NCBI RefSeq assembly: GCF_000936425.1
Contig: NZ_AVFK01000011.1
Coordinates: forward strand, 124,001 to 188,000
Direction: 5' to 3'
Length of the DNA stretch: 64,000 nt
Source of the DNA: Skermanella aerolata KACC 11604
GTDB taxonomy: Bacteria; Pseudomonadota; Alphaproteobacteria; Azospirillales; Azospirillaceae
Shown here: positions 33,041 through 41,823 of the stretch, one piece after another
How the letters are laid out: each line of letters starts with the position of its first letter
Numbering within the stretch: position 1 is the first letter of the stretch
Program-made: the position numbers and the translations under genes
Notes under the pieces: model-generated
Database searches by the model: none
The model's input: the letters and a program-made list of their open reading frames with translations, nothing else
What the model was told of the DNA's origin: nothing

Positions 33041-34350
33041 TGGGCACTCCCCTGGTCAGCATCGTCACCACCGACCTTGCCGCCATAACGCGCGGACGGC
33101 CGGTTCCGGCCGACCGGCTGGACCGGTTCGCCGAAGCGGGCGTCGGCTGGGTCCCGGCCAACCTCTGCCTGACCGCCTTCAACTCGATCTGCGACCCGAA
33201 CCCCTGGGGATCGACCGGCGACCTGCGGATCGTTCCGGATACTGCCGCCCGCTACACCACGGCGAAGACCGGGTCCGCGACGCCGTTCGACATGGTCATG
33301 GGCGACATCGTCGAGTTGGACGGCACGGGCTGGGAGGGCTGCCCGCGCACCCGGCTCAAGGAAGCGCTTGCCGCCCTGAAGCAGGCGACCGGCCTCAGCG
33401 TGCTCACGGCGTTCGAGCAGGAGTTCCAGCTTGCCGGCGAGGGGCCGGCGGCGCATGCCTTCTCGTTCGAGGCGCTGCGCCGCGCCGACCCCTTCGCGCC
33501 GCGTCTTCATGCCTGCCTGGAGGAAGCCGGCGTCGAACCCGAGATGGTCCTGGCAGAATACGGCGCGCACCAGTTCGAGATCACCCACGCGCCCGCCGAC
33601 GCGCTGACCGCCGCCGACCGTGCCGTCGCGATCCGGGAAATCACCCGCGAGGTCGCGCGGGAGCTGGGGACGCGCGCCAGCTTCGCCCCCAAGCCCGATC
33701 CCGACGGCGTCGGCAACGGCGTCCACATCCATTTCAGCCTGACCGGCCCGGACGGCATGCCGGCTACCTACGATGCCGGCGGTCCCGGCGGCCTGTCGGA
33801 CGCGGCGGCCGCCTTCTGCGCCGGCATCCTGCGCCATCTTCCCGCCATCACGGCGCTGACCGCCGCCAGCGTGCCGTCATACCTGCGTCTCAAGCCCCAT
33901 AATTGGAGCTCGTCCTACACTTGGCTGGCGGAGCGCGACCGCGAGGCGACCTTGCGGATCTGCCCAACGGTGTCGATCGGCGGACGGGACCCCGCCAAGC
34001 AGTTCAACATCGAGTTCCGGGCAGCCGACGCGACGGCGAACCCCTATCTTGCGCTGGCGGCGATCGTCTTCGCCGGGCTTGCCGGGATCACCGACAAGCT
34101 GCCCGCACCTCCTCTGGTCACGGGCGATCCGTCCGTGATGGACGATGCCGAGCGTGCGCGGAACGGGCTGGTCCGCTTGCCGGAAACGCTCGATGCGGCG
34201 GTGGCGGCCCTGGAGGCCGACGCGATCGTGCTGAGCTGGTTCACCAAGCCGTTCCTGGACAGCTATGTCGGCGTGAAAAGAGCTGAGATCGCCTTGTTCG
34301 AGGGCAAGACGGCCGCCGAGATCTGCGAAACCTATCGGACGCTCTATTGA
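33037..34350 (+). CDS. Glutamine synthetase-like (gamma-glutamyl) ligase
   Basis: A 437-residue protein of the GS-III/PuuA-like branch of glutamine synthetases. Family signposts are TAFEQEFQL (metal-binding Glu), YGAHQFEITHAPAD, NGVHIHFSL and PSYLRLKPHNWSSSYTW, followed by NIEFRAADATANPYLALAAI. Such enzymes ligate glutamate to ammonia or to an amine (putrescine, methylamine, ethanolamine). The first step of an amine pathway is therefore one reading, with release of the product by an amidase encoded nearby. ATG 33037 overlaps the previous stop; a second ATG follows directly at 33040. Confidence 0.88.
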   Translation: MMGTPLVSIVTTDLAAITRGRPVPADRLDRFAEAGVGWVPANLCLTAFNSICDPNPWGSTGDLRIVPDTAARYTTAKTGSATPFDMVMGDIVELDGTGWEGCPRTRLKEALAALKQATGLSVLTAFEQEFQLAGEGPAAHAFSFEALRRADPFAPRLHACLEEAGVEPEMVLAEYGAHQFEITHAPADALTAADRAVAIREITREVARELGTRASFAPKPDPDGVGNGVHIHFSLTGPDGMPATYDAGGPGGLSDAAAAFCAGILRHLPAITALTAASVPSYLRLKPHNWSSSYTWLAERDREATLRICPTVSIGGRDPAKQFNIEFRAADATANPYLALAAIVFAGLAGITDKLPAPPLVTGDPSVMDDAERARNGLVRLPETLDAAVAALEADAIVLSWFTKPFLDSYVGVKRAEIALFEGKTAAEICETYRTLY

Positions 34351-35111
34351 TGGCAAGCCTTGCGGAGGACTGGCCCGAAGCGGTCGAAACGGTCAATCCG
34401 TCCGGCTCGTCGGAGATCGTGCTGATCTGCGAGCACGCCTCCAACCATATGCCGGCGGAGTACCGGGGGCTCGGGGTCTCGCCAGCCGACCTGCGGACGC
34501 ATATCGCCTGGGACGTCGGCGCCGCCGAGGTGGCGCGGGGACTCGCCGAAGTCCTCGACGCGCCGGCTTTCCTGGGCACCTATTCGCGGCTGCTGATCGA
34601 CCTCAACCGGCCGTTCCGCAGTCCCGCCAGCATTCCCGCGCGGTCGGAGGCGACCGACATTCCCGGCAATCTCGGGCTCAGCGAGGCCGAGATCGAGCGG
34701 CGCAGACGGACCATGTTCACGCCCTTCCACGACAAGGTGGCATCGTATCTGGACCGCCGCCGTGCCGCCGGACGCCCGACCCGGATCGTCACGATCCACA
34801 GCTTCACGCCGGTCTTCCTCGGCGTGGCGCGGCCCTGGCACGCGGGCATCCTGTTCGACCGGTCGCACGACTTCGCCGAAGCCGTGATCGAGGGGCTGGC
34901 GCGCAGCTCCGGCCTCAACGTCGCGGCGAACCAGCCCTATACCGTCGATCGCGAAAGCGACTACGCCATCCCGGTCCACGGTACCGACCGGGACCTGCCG
35001 GCGATCCTGGTGGAAATCCGCAACGACCTGATCACGGACGCCAACGGCATCGCCGAATGGGTCGGCCGGCTTGGCCCGGTGCTCCGGTCGTTCCATGCCG
35101 GTCAGGGTTAG
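34350..35111 (+). CDS. N-formylglutamate amidohydrolase-like enzyme
   Basis: A 253-residue protein of the N-formylglutamate amidohydrolase family. The zinc-site motif appears in ICEHASNHMP. DIGAAE-like HIAWDVGAAEVARGL, LLIDLNRP and VTIHSFTPV complete the signature. HutG-type members split N-formylglutamate into glutamate and formate, but many clustered homologues have unknown N-acyl substrates. No other hut genes are present. The ATG overlaps the stop of the ligase gene by one base. It is the last gene of the first transcription unit, which is followed by a 139-bp promoter region. Confidence 0.88.
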   Translation: MASLAEDWPEAVETVNPSGSSEIVLICEHASNHMPAEYRGLGVSPADLRTHIAWDVGAAEVARGLAEVLDAPAFLGTYSRLLIDLNRPFRSPASIPARSEATDIPGNLGLSEAEIERRRRTMFTPFHDKVASYLDRRRAAGRPTRIVTIHSFTPVFLGVARPWHAGILFDRSHDFAEAVIEGLARSSGLNVAANQPYTVDRESDYAIPVHGTDRDLPAILVEIRNDLITDANGIAEWVGRLGPVLRSFHAGQG

Positions 35112-35182
35112 CAGCGAAAGTGGTATCACCACTGCGATGCAAAAGTATGTGAATCAACAAAATACCCGGATTGCGGAGATCC

Positions 35183-35198
35183 TGAAAAAAATATTTCA
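35183..35198. promoter_or_regulatory. Candidate RpiR operator in front of the ABC transporter operon
   Basis: TGAAA-AAAATA-TTTCA, with the same half-sites, spacer length and nearly the same spacer as the dyad at 31395-31414. It lies 52 bp upstream of the substrate-binding protein ATG, so the regulator at 31433 probably controls both units. Confidence 0.5.
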
Positions 35199-35250
35199 TA
35201 AGTCAACTATGTGCCTTGGCGACACCACGGAAGACCGAAGAGGGACACAG

Positions 35251-36426
35251 ATGACCGGGATCGTGAAAAGCTTAATCGGAGCTGCTGCGGCAGCCGCTCT
35301 CCTGACCGGAGTGTCGGCGAGGGCCGCCGACGACAAGATCGTTATCGGCGGCGCGCTGTCGCTGACCGGCCTTCAGGCGCCGCTCGACACGCCCGGCTTC
35401 AAGGGTGCGCAGGTCGCGGTCAAGTACCTGAACGACAACGGCGGGCTGCTCGGCAAGCAGGTCGAGTTCATCAACATCGACGGCAAGTCGGACCCGGTGA
35501 CCGTCGGCAACGTCGCGGTCGAACTGGTCGATCAGGGCGCCCAGATGATCCTGGCGCCCTGCGACTTCGATTTCGGCAGCCCCGCCAGCCGCGAAGCGCA
35601 GGCTGCCGACATCGTCGGTCTTTCGACCTGCGCCTCCGACCCGCTCTACAGTTCGTGGACGCTGGGCGACAAGCAGTTCACGCTGTCGATGTGGAACACC
35701 ACGATGGGCGCGGTCGCGGCCGATTTCGCCAAGGAAAAGGGCTGGAAGACGGCCTATGTCGTCACCGACCAGTTCATCGCCTATACCAAGTCGCTGTCCA
35801 AGTATTTCGTGGCGCAGTTCAAGGCCGATGGCGGCGAGGTCCTGCTCGAGGACACCTACACCAACGGCGACAACAACTTTTCGGCCCAGCTCGCCCGGCT
35901 CAAGGCACTCGGCAAGAAGCCCGACGTGATCTTCGTGTCGTCCTACGGCACCGATATCGGCGTCATCATCCGGGCGCTTCGGGAAGTCGGCTACGACGCG
36001 CCGGTGCTCGGCGGCGACGCCTACGACGATCCGGCGCTGCATGCCGCCCTCGGCGAGCAGATGGGCAACGACGTCTATTTCGTCACCCATACCTGGATGG
36101 GTCCGGAAGCGCATCCCGACATGCCCAAGTTCATCGGGCTCTACAAGCAGATGTTCGGCGAGGACCCCGATACCTCCTTCGTCGCGACGGGCTGGGACAG
36201 CGTCATGATGCTGGCCCAGGCGGTCAAGGCGGCCGGTTCGACCGACGGTGCCGATGTGGCCGAGGCGCTGGAGGAGGGCGAGTTCAAGCTTCTCACGGGT
36301 GACCTCGACTACGGCACCGCCGAGGAAGGCCATGCGCCGGACAAGGCGGCCGTGCTGCTCGAACTCAAGGGCGGCAAGCCGCAGTTCCTCGGCTGGCGCC
36401 GTCCCGAAAGCGTTCCGGCTCCTTGA
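35251..36426 (+). CDS. ABC transporter periplasmic substrate-binding protein (LivJ/Leu-binding type)
   Basis: A 391-residue exported protein. The signal peptide is MTGIVKSLIGAAAAAALLTGVSARA, with cleavage near residue 25. The mature protein has the type-I periplasmic binding fold of the Leu/Ile/Val family: IVIGGALSLTGLQAPLDTPGFKGAQVAVKYLNDNGGLLGKQVE, then APCDFDFGSPASREAQ and DVIFVSSYGTDIGVIIRALREVGYDAPVLGGDAY. It captures a solute in the periplasm for the permease encoded just downstream. The ligand-pocket residues do not reveal the substrate, although members of this group bind amino acids, amides, urea and aromatic acids. AGAGGGA lies upstream of the ATG. Confidence 0.92.
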   Translation: MTGIVKSLIGAAAAAALLTGVSARAADDKIVIGGALSLTGLQAPLDTPGFKGAQVAVKYLNDNGGLLGKQVEFINIDGKSDPVTVGNVAVELVDQGAQMILAPCDFDFGSPASREAQAADIVGLSTCASDPLYSSWTLGDKQFTLSMWNTTMGAVAADFAKEKGWKTAYVVTDQFIAYTKSLSKYFVAQFKADGGEVLLEDTYTNGDNNFSAQLARLKALGKKPDVIFVSSYGTDIGVIIRALREVGYDAPVLGGDAYDDPALHAALGEQMGNDVYFVTHTWMGPEAHPDMPKFIGLYKQMFGEDPDTSFVATGWDSVMMLAQAVKAAGSTDGADVAEALEEGEFKLLTGDLDYGTAEEGHAPDKAAVLLELKGGKPQFLGWRRPESVPAP

Positions 36427-37187
36427 TGACGGGACCTTCCGATAAGGGCGCTTCTCTTCGGGTCGTCGATGTCGCGGTCGAATTCTCCGGGCTCCGGGCT
36501 CTGGACGGCGTTTCCCTGACGTTGTCCCCCGGAGAGATCGTCGGGCTGATCGGTCCCAACGGATCGGGCAAGACGACGCTGATCAACGCGATCACCGGTC
36601 AGGTCCCGCTCGCCGGCGGCCAAGTCGTCCTGGGCGACCGGCCGCTCTCCGGTCTGGCGCCGCGCGATATCGCCCTGCTGGGTTTGTCGCGCTCCTTCCA
36701 GATCGTCCGGCTGTTCAACAACATGACTGTGATCGAGAACGTCGAGGCCGGCGCCCTGGCGCATGGCCACGGTCTCCGCAAGGCGAGGGCCAAGGCGGAA
36801 GCGTTGCTGGACGAGTTCGGCCTGAGTGCCCGCGCCGACGATCTCGGCGGCAATCTCAGCTACGGCGACAAGCGGCGGGTCGAGATCGCGCGGGCACTGG
36901 CATCCGATCCGGCCTTCCTGATGCTGGACGAGCCCGCCGCCGGCATGAACGAGGCGGAAACCGAAACGCTGCTTCACAAGCTGTCGGCGCTGCCCGCCAG
37001 CCGGGGACTGGGGCTCCTGATCATCGACCACGACATGGGCCTGATCATGCGCCTATGCGACCGGCTGCATGTGCTGGCCTTCGGCCGGACCATTGCGGAG
37101 GGCAAGGCCGCCGACATCCGGAAAGATCCTGCCGTGATCCAGGCCTATCTCGGCTCCGAAGCCGGTATCGGGGCGGCCCATGCTTGA
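36426..37187 (+). CDS. Branched-chain amino acid-type ABC transporter ATPase (LivG-like)
   Basis: A 253-residue ATPase with Walker A GPNGSGKTTLINAITG, the ABC signature in the form LSYGDKRRVEIARALA, Walker B FLMLDEPAAGMNEAE and the H-loop IDHDM. The LivG-specific C-terminal pattern AFGRTIAEGKAADIRKDPAVIQAYLG is present. It powers uptake together with the LivF-like subunit. The ATG overlaps the preceding stop by one base and the end overlaps the next gene by eight bases. Confidence 0.93.
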   Translation: MTGPSDKGASLRVVDVAVEFSGLRALDGVSLTLSPGEIVGLIGPNGSGKTTLINAITGQVPLAGGQVVLGDRPLSGLAPRDIALLGLSRSFQIVRLFNNMTVIENVEAGALAHGHGLRKARAKAEALLDEFGLSARADDLGGNLSYGDKRRVEIARALASDPAFLMLDEPAAGMNEAETETLLHKLSALPASRGLGLLIIDHDMGLIMRLCDRLHVLAFGRTIAEGKAADIRKDPAVIQAYLGSEAGIGAAHA

Positions 37188-37887
37188 GCTGACCGACGTA
37201 GAGGTCCGCTACGGCGCCATCCGCGCCGTGCGCGGCATCTCTCTAAAGGCTGAGAAGGGCGAGCTGGTGGCGCTGCTCGGCGCCAACGGCGCCGGCAAGA
37301 CATCGACCCTGATGTGCATCGCCGGCGCCCTGAAGGCGGCAGCCGGGACGATCCGGCTCGACGGCAGGGACGTCACCTCGGCGACGCCGGAAGCGATGGT
37401 CCGCAACGGCGTCGCGACGGTGACCGAGACGCGCGATGTCTTCCCGGACCTCACCGTCGCCGAGAACCTGACGCTGGGCAGCTATATCCGCCGCTCCGAC
37501 CGGGCCGGCGTCGCGGAGGACCGGGAGAAGATGTTCGCCCTGTTCCCCCGGTTGGCCGAACGCTACGGCCAGCCGGCCGGGACGCTGTCCGGCGGCGAGC
37601 AGCAGATGCTGGTCATCGCGCGGGCGATCCTGTCTCGGCCCAGGATCCTGCTGCTCGACGAGCCGTCGCTGGGACTGGCGCCCGTCATCGTCGATCAGAT
37701 CTTCGAGATGATCGGTGTTCTGAAACGCTCCGGCCTGACCATCGTGCTGGTCGAACAGAACGCCGCCAAGGCGCTGGCTGTCGCCGACCGCGCCTATGTC
37801 ATGCGGCTCGGCCGGATCGCCGCCTCCGGTTCCGCTGCCGAGATCGGCGCCACGACCGACCTCGGCGCACTCTACCTCGGGGGATGA
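37180..37887 (+). CDS. Branched-chain amino acid-type ABC transporter ATPase (LivF-like)
   Basis: A 235-residue ATPase with Walker A GANGAGKTSTLMCIAG, signature LSGGEQQMLVIARAIL, Walker B ILLLDEPSLGLAPVIVDQIF and the typical LivF ending VEQNAAKALAVADRAYVMRLGRI. It pairs with the LivG-like subunit. The Q-loop neighbourhood (VTETRDVFPDLTVAENL) has TETRDVF in place of the more common PEGRxLF, a small departure from typical LivF. Confidence 0.93.
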   Translation: MLELTDVEVRYGAIRAVRGISLKAEKGELVALLGANGAGKTSTLMCIAGALKAAAGTIRLDGRDVTSATPEAMVRNGVATVTETRDVFPDLTVAENLTLGSYIRRSDRAGVAEDREKMFALFPRLAERYGQPAGTLSGGEQQMLVIARAILSRPRILLLDEPSLGLAPVIVDQIFEMIGVLKRSGLTIVLVEQNAAKALAVADRAYVMRLGRIAASGSAAEIGATTDLGALYLGG

Positions 37888-37891
37888 GGAC

Positions 37892-38782
37892 TTGACCTTC
37901 GCTCTACAGTTCACGATCGACGTGCTCAGCCTCGGGGGCGCCTATGCCCTGATGGCGCTGGGCCTGGTCATCGTCTACGGCATCCTCAAGCTGGTGAACT
38001 TCGCCTATGGCGAACTGATCATGGTGACCGGGTACACGCTGTTCCTGATGGGCGGCTCGGGCCTGCCCTGGCTGGTCATGGCGGCCGTCGCGGTGGCGAT
38101 GGCTGTCGTCACCGGCGTCCTGACCGACTACATCGCGTTCCGCCCAGTCCGGGCCAAGTCGATCACCGCCGTCCTGATCACCTCCTTCGCCTTCTCGACC
38201 CTGCTCCAGAACGCGGCCCTCCTGTTCATCTCGCCCCGGCCGCGCAACGTGCCGCTGCCCGCACTCTTCTCACAGACGGTGGAGATCGCCGGAGTCATCA
38301 CGCCGGTCCGCAATCTCGTGACGATAGCGGCAGCCGTCGTGCTTCTCGCGGTGTTCGCCTGGGCGATGCGGCGCACCGTGCTGGGCATCGCGATGCGGGC
38401 GGCGGCCACCAACTTCACGATGGCCCGGATGCTCGGGATCCCCGCCAACCTGATCATCTCGTCCGCCTTCGCGATCAGCGGGCTGCTGGCCGGCGTCGTC
38501 GGCATCCTGTGGATCGGCAGGATCGGGTCGGTCGTGCCCGGCATCGGGTCGGAACCGCTGCTGGTCGCCTTCATCGCCACCGTCATCGGCGGCATGCGCA
38601 GCCTGGAAGGGGCGGTGCTCGGCGGTTTCCTGCTGGCGCTGATCGATACCTCGCTCAACTACCTGCTCAGCCAGGAGCTTCTGAAGTTCCGCGACGCCTT
38701 CACCTTCGGCCTCGTCATCCTGATCCTGCTGTGGCGGCCGGAAGGTCTTCTCAAGGGACCCGCCACCGGGCAGAGGACGTGA
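37892..38782 (+). CDS. Branched-chain amino acid-type ABC transporter permease (LivH-like)
   Basis: A 296-residue membrane protein with about eight hydrophobic helices. The family motifs are LGGAYALMALGLVIVYGILKLVNFAYGELIM near the N-terminus and VAFIATVIGGMRSLEGAVLGGFLLALI, the coupling EAA-like loop, near the C-terminus. The start is TTG 37892, five bases after the LivF-like stop. GGGGGA lies about seven bases before it, and no later ATG keeps the first helix. It forms the translocation pore with the LivM-like permease. Confidence 0.92.
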   Translation: MTFALQFTIDVLSLGGAYALMALGLVIVYGILKLVNFAYGELIMVTGYTLFLMGGSGLPWLVMAAVAVAMAVVTGVLTDYIAFRPVRAKSITAVLITSFAFSTLLQNAALLFISPRPRNVPLPALFSQTVEIAGVITPVRNLVTIAAAVVLLAVFAWAMRRTVLGIAMRAAATNFTMARMLGIPANLIISSAFAISGLLAGVVGILWIGRIGSVVPGIGSEPLLVAFIATVIGGMRSLEGAVLGGFLLALIDTSLNYLLSQELLKFRDAFTFGLVILILLWRPEGLLKGPATGQRT

Positions 38783-38790
38783 GGGCTCCC

Positions 38791-39819
38791 ATGACGCGTC
38801 ATCTCCTTACCGCCGCCATCCTGGGCGGCTTCGTCATCCTGCTGGTCGCCTGCGCCGAGATGCTTGGCATCCGTGTGTTCGACCGCATCGCGACCAACCT
38901 GTGCATCTCGCTGATCCTGGTGCTGGGCCTTCAGGTCTTCATGGGCAACTCCGGCATCCTGTCCTTCGCCCATATCGGCTTCATGGGGGTTGGCGCCTAT
39001 ACGTCGGCCGTCCTGACGATCCCGCTCCAGATGAAGGGCATGGCCCTGCCGGAACTCTACCTCGTGTTCAAAGGCGTGCAGCTCTCGCCCTATCTCGCGA
39101 TTCCGATCGCCGGGCTGGTCGCGGCGGCGGTCGCGGCGGCGCTGTCCTATCCGCTGATGCGGCTGTCCGATGCCGCCGCCGTCATCACGTCCTTCGCGCT
39201 GCTGGTCGTGCTGCACACCGTCATGACCAACTGGAGCAACGTCACCAACGGTCCGCGCACGCTGTTCGGCGTGCCCCGCGCCACCGACCTGACGCTGGCC
39301 GCCGGCGTCGCGATAGCGGCCCTGCTCGGCGCGCTGGCGTTCAAGGAATCGCGGACGGGCCGCCTGCTGAGGGCGAGCCGCGACGACGAGGTCGCGGCGG
39401 GCGCGCTAGGGCTCCACATCCCGCACCTGCGCTGGCGCGCCTTCGTCCTGGCCGCCTTGTTCGCCGGGATCGGCGGCGCGCTCTGGGGGCACTTCATCAC
39501 CTCCTTCTCGCCCAACGCCTTCTACCTGCGCGAAACCTTCGTGATCCTGGGCATGCTGGTGATCGGCGGCGCCAATACGGTGACCGGCGCGGTCGTCGGC
39601 ACCTTCATCGTGACGGGAGCCTTCGAGGGGCTGCGGTCGCTGGAGGGCTCCCTGAACAGCGCCAAGATCTTCAGCGAGCAGGTGATCGGCCTTACCGAGG
39701 TCGTGCTTGCGCTGGCGATGATCGCGGTCCTGATCCTACGTCCGGGCGGGCTTTTCCCGTCGCGCGAGATCGGCGCCATCATCGTCAGGGCCTTATCGAA
39801 ACGGGAACGATCGACATGA
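38791..39819 (+). CDS. Branched-chain amino acid-type ABC transporter permease (LivM-like)
   Basis: A 342-residue permease with about ten hydrophobic segments. LILVLGLQVFMGNSGILSFAHIGFMGVGAYTSAVL is the LivM signature. The cytoplasmic loop RTGRLLRASRDDEVAAGALGLHIPHLRWRAFVLAALFAGIGGALWGH and the closing VILGMLVIGGANTVTGAVVGTF are also typical. Its stop overlaps the following isochorismatase-family ATG by four bases, tying that enzyme to the transporter. Confidence 0.93.
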   Translation: MTRHLLTAAILGGFVILLVACAEMLGIRVFDRIATNLCISLILVLGLQVFMGNSGILSFAHIGFMGVGAYTSAVLTIPLQMKGMALPELYLVFKGVQLSPYLAIPIAGLVAAAVAAALSYPLMRLSDAAAVITSFALLVVLHTVMTNWSNVTNGPRTLFGVPRATDLTLAAGVAIAALLGALAFKESRTGRLLRASRDDEVAAGALGLHIPHLRWRAFVLAALFAGIGGALWGHFITSFSPNAFYLRETFVILGMLVIGGANTVTGAVVGTFIVTGAFEGLRSLEGSLNSAKIFSEQVIGLTEVVLALAMIAVLILRPGGLFPSREIGAIIVRALSKRERST

Positions 39820-40484
39820 GCTGGAAGACCGCCTACCGCTCCTTCTATTACGCCACCGCCGAGGAGCCCGACGACATCCGGCTCGATCCGGACACGACGG
39901 CGCTCCTGGTCGTGGATATCCAGACCACCTACCTGGAAGACAAGGAAACGCCGGAGGAAACCGAGCGCTGGCGTCCGTTCTTCGATCACATGCGCGGCAC
40001 CGTGATCCCCAACAACCAGCGACTGATCGCGGAATGCCGGGAGCGCGGCGTCGAGGTGATCTTCGCCCGCATCGCCTGCCAGAAGAACGACGGCCGCGAC
40101 CGTTCGCTCAGCCAGAAGAAGCCGGGCTTCAACTATCTCCTGCTGCCCAAGGACCGCCCGGACGGCCAGATCGTGCCGGAATTGGCGCCGCAGGGCGACG
40201 AAATCGTCGTCATGAAGACGACCGACAGCGCGCTGACCGGGACCAACCTGCGCCTGCTGCTCCACAACATGGGCATCAAGGACGTCATCGTGTCCGGCAT
40301 CTTCACCGACCAGTGCATCTCCTCGACCGTGCGGAGCCTCGCCGACGAGAGCTACGGCGTCGTCGTGGTAGACGACTGCTGCGCCGCGGCGACCCTGGAG
40401 CTGCACAAGCGGGAGCTTGAGATCATCAACATGATCTACTGCCATGTCGTCCAGCTCGACGAGGCGCTCGGCTTCTTCGAGTAG
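39816..40484 (+). CDS. Isochorismatase-family cysteine hydrolase 2 of the RpiR locus
   Basis: A 222-residue hydrolase with the full triad: D34 in LLVVDIQ, K134 in VVMKTTDS and C167 in GIFTDQCISS. It is related to the enzyme at 32384: both have the PNxQRL, NDGRDRSL/EDGRDRSL and ELAPxGDEI segments at equivalent places. The active-site loop after the Lys differs (TTDSALTGTNLRLLLHNMGI against TSSGVFNSTNIDYLLKNLGI). Two related but distinct amidohydrolases in one locus suggest two successive or alternative amide/ureido cleavages. It is translationally coupled to livM. Confidence 0.9.
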   Translation: MSWKTAYRSFYYATAEEPDDIRLDPDTTALLVVDIQTTYLEDKETPEETERWRPFFDHMRGTVIPNNQRLIAECRERGVEVIFARIACQKNDGRDRSLSQKKPGFNYLLLPKDRPDGQIVPELAPQGDEIVVMKTTDSALTGTNLRLLLHNMGIKDVIVSGIFTDQCISSTVRSLADESYGVVVVDDCCAAATLELHKRELEIINMIYCHVVQLDEALGFFE

Positions 40485-40512
40485 CTGGATCACGGGAAGG
40501 GGAGATGCCGCA

Positions 40513-41823
40513 ATGACCGGTCTCTACGAGCGCGATGCCCGCACCCTCTCCAGCATGTCGTTCCTGCGCTTCTTTCCGCAGGCCGTGACGGGCGGAGAAG
40601 GATCGTACCTGTTCGACGAAGGGGGGCGCCGGCTGCTCGACCTTTCCGCTTCCTGGGGAGCGGCAAGCCTCGGCCACTCGCATCCGGCGGTGCGGTTGGC
40701 GGTCGATCGGGCGCTGTCCAACCAGGCGGGCGCCAGCCATCTCTCCGGCGCCAACCTGCCGGCGGTGGAACTCGCCGAGCGGCTGCTGTCGATCGTGCCA
40801 GAGCGGGCCGCGGGCCGCGTCTGGCTGGGCCATTCCGGCTCGGACGCCAACGAAACGGTGGCGCGGGCAGTGATCGCCGCGACGGGCCGGCCCCGGATCA
40901 TCGCGTTCAAGGGCGCTTATCATGGCGGCACGGTCGGCTCGATGGCGATCTCCGGCCATCCGGCGCAGGAGGGAGTGCCCAAGGCCGGCGGCCTGACGCT
41001 GGTGCCCTATCCGAATGCCTATCGGGACGGCGGTCCGGAACAGGCATCCGCCAGGGCGCTGGCCCATCTCGATGAGCTTTTCGCCGGTCCCGTGCCGCCG
41101 GAGGAGGTCGCGGCCTTCTTCCTGGAGCCGATTCAGTCCGACGGTGGCATGATCGTGCCGCCGCTGGACTTCTTCCGGAGCGTCGAGACGCTGTGCCATC
41201 GTTACGGCATCCTGGTCGTCTCGGACGAGGTGAAGGTCGGGCTTGGGCGCAGCGGTCGTCTGCACGCCTTCGAGCATCTCGGCATCGAGCCCGATATCAT
41301 CGTGTTCGGCAAGGGATTGGGCGGCGGGCTGCCGATCTCGGCCGCCGTTGGACCTGCCGCGATCATGAATCACAGGGCGGCCTTCTCGTTCCAGACAGTT
41401 CACGGCAATCCGGTCTGCGCCTCCGCCGCGCTGGCCGTGCTGGATACGATCGAGCGCCAGGACCTTGCCACCCATGCGGCGCGCGTCGGGCATCATCTGA
41501 CAACTCTGCTGGAAGAGCTGAAGTCATCGCATCCCCTGGTCGGCGACATCAGGGGCCGTGGGCTGGCGGTCGGCGTCGAACTGGTTGGCGACGCCAAGGC
41601 TCCGGCGCGACGAGAAACCGCCAAGGTCGTGTACCGTGCCTTCGAACTGGGTCTCGTGCTCTACTATGTCGGCATCAACTCCAACGTTCTCGAAATGACG
41701 CCGTCGCTGTTGCTCAGTGCCGAAGAGGCCGCGACTGCAATCGAGATACTGGATCGGGCGCTTGCCGACGTCGAGGCCGGGCGGGTCGCCGACAATGTGG
41801 TAGCTGGCTTCGCCGGCTGGTGA
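40513..41823 (+). CDS. Class III PLP-dependent aminotransferase
   Basis: A 436-residue enzyme of the ornithine/omega-amino acid aminotransferase class. GHSGSDANETVARAVIAATGR and FKGAYHGGTVGSMAISGH form the cofactor phosphate pocket. VVSDEVKVGLGRSGRLHAFEHLGIEPDIIVFGKGLGGGLPISA holds the Asp that binds the pyridine nitrogen and the Schiff-base Lys (in FGKGLGGG). DEVKVGLGR departs from the usual DEVQTGxGR. The fold type and context suggest amino transfer from an omega-amine or amino acid to a 2-oxo acid. It closes the RpiR locus; a 27-bp inverted repeat follows. Confidence 0.9.
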   Translation: MTGLYERDARTLSSMSFLRFFPQAVTGGEGSYLFDEGGRRLLDLSASWGAASLGHSHPAVRLAVDRALSNQAGASHLSGANLPAVELAERLLSIVPERAAGRVWLGHSGSDANETVARAVIAATGRPRIIAFKGAYHGGTVGSMAISGHPAQEGVPKAGGLTLVPYPNAYRDGGPEQASARALAHLDELFAGPVPPEEVAAFFLEPIQSDGGMIVPPLDFFRSVETLCHRYGILVVSDEVKVGLGRSGRLHAFEHLGIEPDIIVFGKGLGGGLPISAAVGPAAIMNHRAAFSFQTVHGNPVCASAALAVLDTIERQDLATHAARVGHHLTTLLEELKSSHPLVGDIRGRGLAVGVELVGDAKAPARRETAKVVYRAFELGLVLYYVGINSNVLEMTPSLLLSAEEAATAIEILDRALADVEAGRVADNVVAGFAGW

